Shown here in pieces: positions 31,463 to 36,830 of a stretch of 36,830 nucleotides of DNA. The DNA comes from an uncultured bacterium (GTDB lineage Bacteria > Cyanobacteriota > Vampirovibrionia > Gastranaerophilales > Gastranaerophilaceae), in assembly GCA_902760645.1 (NCBI GenBank), contig CACWHC010000016.1, positions 1-36,830 of the forward strand, written 5' to 3'. Position 1 is the stretch's first letter; every line of letters starts with the position of its first letter. The notes below the pieces were generated by a model that saw only the letters and a list, made by a program, of their open reading frames with translations, ran no database searches and was not told the DNA's origin. The position numbers were made by a program, and so were the translations under genes.

Positions 31463-32251
31463 TTATGGCAATAATAACAAACTCAGCCATATAAACAACA
31501 TACCCGAGATAATACCAACCATTGACAAATGCCAGTTTCCGTACTCTTTTGCCAAAGGTAACAACGTATCAAAAGAAATATAAATCATGATACCTGCAAC
31601 AGCCGCCATCGCAACTCCAATCATAATTTGCGGCATAAAGAAATGTAAAAGAAACATTCCTATAACTGCTCCAATCGGTTCACTTATTCCTGATAATGCG
31701 GCATATAAGGTTGCATAGCGTTTTTTACCGGTTGAATGATATATAGGCAACGCAACCGCAATACCCTCAGGGATATTGTGTATTGCAATAGCTAAACCGA
31801 CAGATATGCCTAATGTCAGATTATGAGAAGTAGTTAAAAATGTAGCCATACCTTCGGGGAAATTGTGTATACAAATGGCAACAGCCATTAACAATCCTGC
31901 CCTTTGCATCCTGTTATCCGAACTTACAACATCAGGATGCATAAGTTCTTTTTCATTAATATGATCCGGTATAAAATAATCTATTAAAACAGCAATCAGT
32001 ATACCTACAATAAAACCGCCATAAACAATCCAGCTATGCTTTGCAGGAAATGAAGATGATAGCATATCACCTGCAGCCGGAAGAATATCGGAAAAAGAAA
32101 GAAAAATCATTACTCCTGCAGAAAAGCCCAATCCGACAGATAATGCTTTAAGATTATCTTTTTTTATAACAAAAGCAAATACAGAACCTATTGCGGTAGC
32201 TAAACCTGCAAACAGAGTAACTAATAATGCTATTGCGTACGAATGGGGCAT
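31463..32251 (-). CDS. zupT: ZIP-family metal transporter, ZupT-type
   Basis: 262 aa, eight membrane helices, importing zinc and related divalent metals across the inner membrane. The metal-binding helices carry the family motifs CIHNFPEGMATF and IAIHNIPEGIAVALPI. The N-terminal helix region GLATAIGSVFAFVIKK is typical of the ZupT subfamily. The ATG with GAAAGGA 6 nt upstream is chosen over a codon five residues earlier. It converges with the pseudopilin gene with 5 bp between stops. Confidence 0.92.
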   Translation of the reverse strand: MPHSYAIALLVTLFAGLATAIGSVFAFVIKKDNLKALSVGLGFSAGVMIFLSFSDILPAAGDMLSSSFPAKHSWIVYGGFIVGILIAVLIDYFIPDHINEKELMHPDVVSSDNRMQRAGLLMAVAICIHNFPEGMATFLTTSHNLTLGISVGLAIAIHNIPEGIAVALPIYHSTGKKRYATLYAALSGISEPIGAVIGMFLLHFFMPQIMIGVAMAAVAGIMIYISFDTLLPLAKEYGNWHLSMVGIISGMLFIWLSLLLLP

Positions 32252-32302
32252 AAAAAATCCTTTCAATTACAAATTAATATTAACACAAAAAAAAATTTTG
32301 AG

Positions 32303-33130
32303 TTATCCTTTTACGCTGCCCTGCATAATATCATTAATAAAATATTTTTTACCTAATAAGAACACCCCAATTACCGGAATAGTACAAATAACAGAACACG
32401 CTAATAAATCACCCCACAAAGTGATTTCTCGAAAACTGCCCTTAAAAATTGCCAATCCGACAGGCAATGTACGCATACTCTCTGAATTTGTAACAATCAA
32501 TGGCCACATAAAACTGTTCCACGATGAAACAAACGTAAATATCGCAAGAGTAACGACAACGGGCAACGCAAGCGGTAATACAACTTTAAAAAAGCTTTGA
32601 AAAATATTACAACCGTCAATAATCGCAGCCTCCTCCAAATCTTTTGAATAATTCAAAAAATACTGACGCATCATAAATATACCAAATCCGCCAAACATAC
32701 CCGGCAAAATAAGTGCCGAATAAGAATCAATCAGGTGCAATTCTCTCATTATAAAAAATAGCGGAATAATATTAACCTGAGGAGGAACAAGCATAGTAAT
32801 CAAAACTATCAGAAACAACACATCCCGTCCTTTAAATTGCAATCTTGCAAATGCATACCCTGCAAGAGACGCAAACAATACCTGTCCGACTGTAGTAATA
32901 ACAGCAACGATTAAACTGTTCATAAAATATCTCGTAAGAGGGATTTGCGTAAAGACACTTTTATAATTATCCAAAGTCAAAGAATTATATATTAAATGTC
33001 CCGACTGAGAAAAAATCTGAGAATTAGGCACAAACGACAAATTCACCATTACAAAAAAAGGGTACAACATACTGACCGCAATCAGCACTAATATCAAATA
33101 ACCTAAATATACCCTGAATTTTCTTACCAT
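32303..33130 (-). CDS. carbohydrate ABC transporter permease (MalG/UgpE type)
   Basis: 275 aa, six membrane helices. It fits the inner-membrane permease of sugar or glycerol-phosphate ABC importers (CUT1 family). The ATPase-coupling EAA loop is visible as LEEAAIIDGCNIFQSFFKVVLPLALP, and the protein ends with the usual LLGKKYFINDIMQGSVKG. No partner permease, binding protein or ATPase is adjacent, which is unusual. The ATG has no ribosome-binding site but a good promoter 6 nt upstream. Confidence 0.88.
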   Translation of the reverse strand: MVRKFRVYLGYLILVLIAVSMLYPFFVMVNLSFVPNSQIFSQSGHLIYNSLTLDNYKSVFTQIPLTRYFMNSLIVAVITTVGQVLFASLAGYAFARLQFKGRDVLFLIVLITMLVPPQVNIIPLFFIMRELHLIDSYSALILPGMFGGFGIFMMRQYFLNYSKDLEEAAIIDGCNIFQSFFKVVLPLALPVVVTLAIFTFVSSWNSFMWPLIVTNSESMRTLPVGLAIFKGSFREITLWGDLLACSVICTIPVIGVFLLGKKYFINDIMQGSVKG

Positions 33131-33136
33131 AAAGAA

Positions 33137-33165
33137 ATTCTATAATAATTAAAAATCTATTGCAA
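33137..33165 (-). promoter_or_regulatory. promoter of the ABC permease gene, leaderless
   Basis: TTGCAA (33165-33160), a 17-nt spacer, TAGAAT (33142-33137) on the minus strand, then 6 nt to the ATG. This supports transcription of the permease on its own. Confidence 0.55.
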
Positions 33166-33170
33166 GAATA

Positions 33171-33785
33171 TCATATTTTTTCTTCATTAGTATCTACCAG
33201 TAAATTAGAACCATCAAAAGATTCCTCAGAATCAACCGAATAAAATTCACCATTTGCGGGACTATAAAACATAAGCTTCAAATTCTTTGCGAATTTTAAA
33301 TTTTTCCGAATTTCCTTAATTTTTTCATATTTTCTAAGGCTTGCAGCAAGATTAGAACCCCTATATACAAAAGCTAAACCTGATTTTAAGATTTGAACCT
33401 CATAACTTTTTCCGCCGTCATACATAATGGACATTATAGGACGATTATAATTGTCGAACGGCTTTTCTGCCGAAAAGTAAGCGTCAACAAATTTACCCAA
33501 AAGCTCTTTTTCAGCGTACTTTTTGCCAAGATACCCCAAAGTAAGCACTTCATTTAAAGAAAATCCGAAATTTTTCATTTGAGCATCAAGATGTGCTCCG
33601 TTATGAGTTTCAAAAGCATCTATACCGTTAAGTCTGACTCTTTCATTACTGTCAGGTTTCCTATTATTATTAAAATCAAGATATACAGTATCCCCGTCAG
33701 CTACTTTTACAACCAAATATTCCGCAGCCCGAACGGATAACGAAGAAACTAAAAGCAGACAAAATATTATAAGCACTCTAAACAT
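33171..33785 (-). CDS. secreted staphylococcal-nuclease-like (SNase) protein
   Basis: 204 aa with a signal peptide (FRVLIIFCLLLVSSLSVRA). The SNase fold is recognisable, with active-site equivalents VADGDTVYLDF (Asp), RVRLNGIDAFET (Arg, Asp, Glu in the usual spacing), and YNRPIMSIMYDGG (second Arg). It likely degrades DNA or RNA outside the cytoplasm. A Glu/Asp-rich tail of about 25 residues follows. The start is 46 codons inside the longest frame: the signal peptide begins here, GGAG lies upstream, and a terminator for the next gene upstream sits in the rejected part. Confidence 0.85.
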   Translation of the reverse strand: MFRVLIIFCLLLVSSLSVRAAEYLVVKVADGDTVYLDFNNNRKPDSNERVRLNGIDAFETHNGAHLDAQMKNFGFSLNEVLTLGYLGKKYAEKELLGKFVDAYFSAEKPFDNYNRPIMSIMYDGGKSYEVQILKSGLAFVYRGSNLAASLRKYEKIKEIRKNLKFAKNLKLMFYSPANGEFYSVDSEESFDGSNLLVDTNEEKI

Positions 33786-33812
33786 CAGTAATTTTCTCCA
33801 ATTTAAATTTAA

Positions 33813-33842
33813 AAAATGACCGATTATAAAATCGGTCATTTT
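33813..33842 (-). terminator. intrinsic terminator of the Met-rich gene
   Basis: A 13-bp perfect stem AAAATGACCGATT/AATCGGTCATTTT with a 4-nt loop and a T-rich tail on the minus strand, 22 bp past the stop. Confidence 0.8.
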
Positions 33843-33864
33843 ACATAAAAAATATTTCAAACTA

Positions 33865-34152
33865 TTAAGCAAAAATATTAAGTCCGCTGTTTTGCTTAAT
33901 TTCTTCGGAACACTGCTTTGCATAAGATTTTTCCATCAACGAAGCAATTTGGTAGTCCATCTGACTTTTAAACATGTCCATTTCTAATTTTTGATCCATA
34001 GCATGGAGCATACCCAAACTTGCACCTGAAAAAGCACCTGAACCGATACCATGCATCATTGATTGCATAGTCATGTGCGAGCGAAGCATATCGCTCTGTG
34101 CTTGTTGACGCATCCGCATTGCATTCATTCTTGCCATCATTGAAACTAACAT
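33865..34152 (-). CDS. small Met-rich protein
   Basis: 95 aa, with 17 Met by my count. Residues 1-35 are a Met/Arg/Gln helix (MARMNAMRMRQQAQSDMLRS, then HMTMQSMM), followed by a small-residue segment (GIGSGAFSGASLG) and a second helix (HAMDQKLEMDMFKSQMDYQI). The C-terminus has one Cys. GAGG precedes the ATG with 5 nt spacing, and it has its own terminator. No family is recognised. Met-rich helices suggest an RNA- or protein-surface-binding adaptor, a copper-binding protein or a coiled secreted effector, but none can be chosen. Confidence 0.7.
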   Translation of the reverse strand: MLVSMMARMNAMRMRQQAQSDMLRSHMTMQSMMHGIGSGAFSGASLGMLHAMDQKLEMDMFKSQMDYQIASLMEKSYAKQCSEEIKQNSGLNIFA

Positions 34153-34348
34153 ACTAACCTCAAAACATTTTTAACACAAAAATATTATAAACTATTTTTA
34201 CTGTTTCCGCAATCCTAAAAATTAAAAAAGTATGTAAAGTTTTGTAAAAAAAATCAAAAATACTGAAATTTTAATGAAAAAAAAAACTTAATAATTATAT
34301 AAGAGATATAAAGTATATATCACATGGATTAAGATAAAGGAGTAAAAT

Positions 34349-34540
34349 ATGTCCGGAGATGATTTAACAGTTGGCCAGGTAAAAAGGAAAAGACCGGAAT
34401 TCAGCGACTATAACTTAGCAGCACAAAAATCAAAAGCCGGTCAGGTAAACTTTCATGTACCTACATTCCAGATTGGGAATTTATTAGGTTCAGGGAACGT
34501 AAGCAATCCGCAGGTACGCTCAGCAGCAAATAACCTGTAA
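34349..34540 (+). CDS. small hypothetical protein
   Basis: 63 aa, hydrophilic, no signal peptide. It begins MSGDDLTVGQVKRKRPEF and ends in a Gly/Asn/Ser-rich tail (IGNLLGSGNVSNPQVRSAA). A strong AAAGGAG lies 6 nt before the ATG, which supports translation. The 196-bp gap to the divergent Met-rich gene is AT-rich with TATAT-type -10 sequences. No family recognised. Confidence 0.65.
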   Translation: MSGDDLTVGQVKRKRPEFSDYNLAAQKSKAGQVNFHVPTFQIGNLLGSGNVSNPQVRSAANNL

Positions 34541-34564
34541 TTTTGCAACGCAATAATGTTTGGT

Positions 34565-34600
34565 ATAAAATAATCCTTGAGAGTTCGAGGATTATTTTAT
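34565..34600 (+). promoter_or_regulatory. 16-bp hairpin covering the coaX ribosome-binding site and start
   Basis: ATAAAATAATCCTTGA (34565-34580) pairs with TCGAGGATTATTTTAT (34585-34600) with one G-T pair and the 4-nt loop GAGT. The 3' arm holds the GAGG ribosome-binding site and the first two bases of the coaX ATG (34599). It could be a translation-blocking switch or the terminator of the 63-aa gene upstream. TATAAA inside the 5' arm could also be a -10, in which case coaX transcripts would lack that arm. Confidence 0.5.
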
Positions 34601-35354
34601 GTTGTTAACAGCAGATATAGGAAACACAAGTATAACACTTGGTATATTTGAGGATAATGCACTTGTAGAGCAATTCAGAATTGCCTCCGATAAAGATTTG
34701 GAATTAGAAGAATACGTTGTTCTTTTGAAAACGCTGTTGAAAAAATTTACAGTAAATGACTGCATAATTTCATCAGTTGTGGAAGAATTAACCGACAAAT
34801 TCAAAAATGCAGTCAAAGAAGCAATTAATATTATGCCGTACATTTTAACAAAAGATTCAGCAACGGTGATAAGTTTAAAGGTTGATGAACCCAACGAAGT
34901 GGGAGCAGACAGAATTGCTAACGCAACAGGGGCAGCAGTATTATACAAACTGCCTGTAATTGCAATAGATTTTGGAACGGCAACCTCATTTGATATAGTA
35001 AATAAAGACAAAGAATTTATAGGAGGGGCAATAGCACCCGGAATAAATTTACAGTTAAAAAGTTTAAACAGCTTCACATCAAAATTACCCAAAATAGAAG
35101 CAGCAACTTCACCGAGGGCAATCGGCACAAATACGACAGATGCAATCCTTGCGGGAGTAATAAGAGGATGTGCAAGCATGATTGACGGACTTGTTGAGCA
35201 GAGTGAAAAGGAACTTGGGGAAAAAGCGACACTCATTGCAACAGGCGGATACGCCACAATCGTTGCAGACTATATGAAACGACCGTTTGATTTTATAAAC
35301 CCTACACTTACATTAGAGGGATTACGATACTTGTATTACCTGAATAAAAATTAA
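34599..35354 (+). CDS. coaX: type III pantothenate kinase CoaX
   Basis: 251 aa, first step of CoA synthesis, with ASKHA-fold motifs: DIGNTSITLGIF (phosphate 1), then ISSVVEE, NEVGADRIANATGA, AIDFGTATSFDIV (phosphate 2, with the catalytic Asp) and GGAIAPGINLQLKSL. The C-terminal TGGYATIV is the adenosine loop. Type III kinases need a monovalent cation and resist CoA feedback. GAGG lies 8 nt upstream but inside a hairpin. The last 4 bp overlap the convergent rex gene. Confidence 0.96.
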   Translation: MLLTADIGNTSITLGIFEDNALVEQFRIASDKDLELEEYVVLLKTLLKKFTVNDCIISSVVEELTDKFKNAVKEAINIMPYILTKDSATVISLKVDEPNEVGADRIANATGAAVLYKLPVIAIDFGTATSFDIVNKDKEFIGGAIAPGINLQLKSLNSFTSKLPKIEAATSPRAIGTNTTDAILAGVIRGCASMIDGLVEQSEKELGEKATLIATGGYATIVADYMKRPFDFINPTLTLEGLRYLYYLNKN

Positions 35355-35965
35355 ATATTATAAGTAAATTGAAGAAAATTTCCCATAAGATTTTCATTCC
35401 ATACCTGAACATCTTCGGGTACGGAAAGAACGGTTGGGGTAAAATTCCATATATATTTAATATTAGCATTGACAAGAAAATCCGCCATAGCCTGAGCCTG
35501 CTGTCTTGGGACAGTCAAAATGGCAATATCAACATTAGATTTATTTGAAAGATTCGGCAATTTATTAATATCCAAAATTAATTTATTATTTACTGTTTTA
35601 CCGATTTTTTCTTTTTGAATATCAAAAAGTGCGAGGATATTCAGGCCGTAATGTTGAAAATTATCATACTTGGCAAGAGCCATACCAAGATTACCGGCTC
35701 CGATAATAAATGCCTTTTTATTTTTGGAAAATCCGAGAGTTTTTTCAATAGAAGTACGAAGTTCAACAACGTTATAACCGACGCTGCTTTTACCTGAATT
35801 ATTCAAAACACTGATGTCTTTTCTGACCTGCGAATCATCAATTTTCAAAAGAGCTGCAAGTTGTTTACTGGGAATATACTCAACATTTTTCTCAATATAA
35901 TCTGTCAAGATACAATGATACAGGGTTAATCTGTTAATAACTTTATCTGAAATATTTTTATTCAT
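35351..35965 (-). CDS. rex: redox-sensing transcriptional repressor Rex
   Basis: 204 aa. The N-terminal winged helix includes TLYHCILTDYIEKNVEYIPSKQLAALL and DDSQVRKDISVL. The Rossmann domain binds NAD(H) through IIGAGNLGMALAKYDNF, and AILTVPRQQAQAMADFLV and IWNFTPT follow. Rex represses fermentative and respiratory genes and is released when the NADH/NAD+ ratio rises. Its ATG overlaps the stop of a 55-aa gene (ATGA), so the two are coupled and share a promoter that carries a likely Rex site. Confidence 0.95.
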   Translation of the reverse strand: MNKNISDKVINRLTLYHCILTDYIEKNVEYIPSKQLAALLKIDDSQVRKDISVLNNSGKSSVGYNVVELRTSIEKTLGFSKNKKAFIIGAGNLGMALAKYDNFQHYGLNILALFDIQKEKIGKTVNNKLILDINKLPNLSNKSNVDIAILTVPRQQAQAMADFLVNANIKYIWNFTPTVLSVPEDVQVWNENLMGNFLQFTYNI

Positions 35966-36129
35966 TTGTTAAATCCCACTTTTGCACTAAAATCTTCAGG
36001 GTGATTTGAATTAGAAAGCTTAATTTCATAGAACTCATTTTTATCAATATTTACACCCATATTATCGGTAGAGAGCTTAAACTGTTTTTTCTTATTTTTT
36101 AAAATATTATCAATAAAACTTTTCATCAT
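35962..36129 (-). CDS. 55-aa protein co-translated with rex
   Basis: The ORF starts MMKSFIDNILKNKKKQFKLS and ends PEDFSAKVGFNK. It has a Lys-rich start, acidic C-terminal half, and no signal or membrane helix. The TGA overlaps the rex ATG by the ATGA arrangement. Its own ATG has no ribosome-binding site, and TATAAT ends 6 nt before it, so it should be the first codon of a leaderless mRNA. I do not recognise a family. It may simply bring ribosomes to rex or be a small partner. Confidence 0.65.
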   Translation of the reverse strand: MMKSFIDNILKNKKKQFKLSTDNMGVNIDKNEFYEIKLSNSNHPEDFSAKVGFNK

Positions 36130-36147
36130 ACGTGAATTATATCACAA
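36130..36147 (-). promoter_or_regulatory. candidate Rex operator over the -10 of the rex operon
   Basis: Read on the minus strand, TTGTGATATAATTCACGT fits the Rex consensus TTGTGAA-N4-TTCACAA at most defined positions, with GTGA-N6-TCAC as the symmetric core. The -10 TATAAT (36141-36136) lies in its centre, and transcription should start at 36129. Bound Rex would cover the promoter, giving autorepression. Confidence 0.65.
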
Positions 36148-36174
36148 AGCAAAATATAAATTAAATAAAAACTC

Positions 36175-36203
36175 TTGAAAATAAATCTTGTTCTTGCTAG
36201 GAT
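36175..36203 (+). promoter_or_regulatory. promoter of tRNA-Arg
   Basis: TTGAAA (36175-36180), a 17-nt spacer and TAGGAT (36198-36203) with an extended TGC just before it. The start would be near 36210, giving a short leader before the tRNA. Confidence 0.55.
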
Positions 36204-36221
36204 ATTGAAGTAAGGACATAA

Positions 36222-36279
<58 letters not shown>

Positions 36280-36295
<16 letters not shown>

Positions 36296-36830
36296 AATAA
36301 AGCGGGATAGGGTATAATCCTATCTCGCTTTATTATGTCAGGAAGTATGAGAAGCTCTAATTTGGAGTTCGGCGGATTTGCGGACGGACGGAGTGAAACG
36401 AGTCCGGATAGCGAGGAAATTGAGCAACCTGCAACGAAGTTGCAAAAGCGAAACTTTCCGAGCGTGGAGCAAATCCAAGACGAATCTCTTCGGGCAAGGC
36501 GTAAGCCTTGTCAGGAGTTCGAGAGGATTTTTTGCAGAGGGCGAAGCCTTGACCGTAAGATATGAAATATCGTTACGGGCAAGCGTAGACCCGTTTAACG
36601 CAAAAAATCCGATACAATCTCTTCGGGCGTAAATAAAGCGGGATAGGGTATAATCCTATCTCGCTTTATTATGCCAGGAAGTATGAGAAGCTCTAATTTG
36701 GAGTTCGGCGGATTTGCGGACGGACGGAGTTAAACGAGTCCGGATAGCGAGGAAATTGAGCAACCTGCAACGAAGTTGCAAAAGCGAAACTTTCCGAGCG
36801 TGGAGCAAATCCAAGACGAATCTCTTCGGG
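36280..36830 (+). repeat. 336-bp tandem repeat built on the tRNA-Arg 3' end
   Basis: Copy 1 is 36280-36615. Copy 2 starts at 36616 and is cut by the window end after 215 bp. The offset is exactly 336, with only a few differences (tatgtc/tatgcc, gagtgaaac/gagttaaac). Each copy opens with aatctcttcgggcg, the 3' part of the tRNA, and the hairpin. The same tRNA fragment recurs inside the unit at 36481. Other stems in the unit are TGCAAC-GAA-GTTGCA, CAAGGC/GCCTTG, and CCGTAAGATAT-GAA-ATATC with TTACGG. The short open frames here are not supported as genes. Confidence 0.92.
36296..36334 (+). terminator. 16-bp hairpin after tRNA-Arg
   Basis: AATAAAGCGGGATAGG pairs with CCTATCTCGCTTTATT (one G-T pair) around a 7-nt loop. 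An exact second copy lies at 36632-36670 in the tandem repeat. It lacks a clear T-run after the stem, so it may stop transcription weakly or act as a processing signal. Confidence 0.6.

Noticed and set aside
33786-33923. N-terminal extension of the SNase gene
   Set aside because: The segment contains the terminator of the Met-rich gene and overlaps its coding end; the signal peptide begins at 33785.
36335-36632. Short open frames after tRNA-Arg
   Set aside because: They lie inside the structured 336-bp repeat, start without ribosome-binding sites and overlap each other.

Overview
The window looks like chromosomal DNA of a low-G+C, non-sporulating bacterium with a Gram-negative-type envelope. 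My best inference is a gut member of the Cyanobacteria-related Vampirovibrionia/Melainabacteria (Candidatus Gastranaerophilales). The grounds are: two proteins with prepilin leaders of the form FTLAEVLITLGIIGVVAA, a large protein starting MGLAASQAKLL, Rex, type III CoaX, a plant-type GCS2 glutamate-cysteine ligase and very AT-rich intergenic DNA. This taxonomic call rests on recalled family resemblance, not on a search.

Layout. (1) 1-600: tRNA-Leu(GAG) on the minus strand, preceded by three tandem 102-bp units that each copy the tRNA 5' end. (2) 640-7600: surE, a CNNM/CorC-type transporter, a secreted metallophosphoesterase, rqcP (plus strand), a 602-aa Cys/His/Trp-rich protein and an ArsB/NhaD permease. 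(3) 7600-8320: gene-free DNA with a 29-bp minisatellite, palindromes and a small element with terminal inverted repeats. (4) 8320-9310: a pseudopilin gene with a 10-G tract that puts its start codon out of frame, and a G+C-rich 3' end that reads like a diversity-generating-retroelement (DGR) variable region. (5) 9400-16440: mnmE, ispE-rsmA, GCS2 ligase, a hypothetical with a Pro-Ala linker, and a short Orn/Lys/Arg-decarboxylase-fold gene. (6) 16440-20100: a PilZ protein, then a detached piece of the spc ribosomal operon (rpsE-rpmD-rplO-secY). (7) 20300-26850: a membrane-anchored lectin-like protein, a secreted hypothetical, then glmS with a 54-aa ORF and two DUF3137 paralogues, and an HNH protein. 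(8) 26900-33150: a Lys/Ala-rich winged-helix protein, a repeat-containing exported protein, a zinc-ribbon protein, spmA-spmB, an XRE regulator divergent from a second pseudopilin, zupT and a lone sugar-ABC permease. (9) 33170-36830: a secreted nuclease, two small proteins, coaX, rex with a 55-aa leader gene and a likely Rex operator, tRNA-Arg(ACG), and a 336-bp tandem repeat copying the tRNA 3' end.

How it fits together. Most genes are housekeeping: translation and tRNA modification (mnmE, rsmA, r-proteins, rqcP), isoprenoid, CoA, amino-sugar and thiol metabolism (ispE, coaX, glmS, GCS2), secretion (secY) and redox control (rex). The surface-related genes (two pseudopilins, a lectin-like protein, a PilZ protein) carry the unusual regulation. 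Several genes (3125, 9409, 30459, 30704, 33130, 36129) have a -10 hexamer 6-7 nt before the ATG and no convincing ribosome-binding site, which suggests leaderless mRNAs. The most interesting signals are the poly-G switch plus DGR-like 3' end on one pseudopilin, and tandem structured repeats built from tRNA termini at both tRNA loci.
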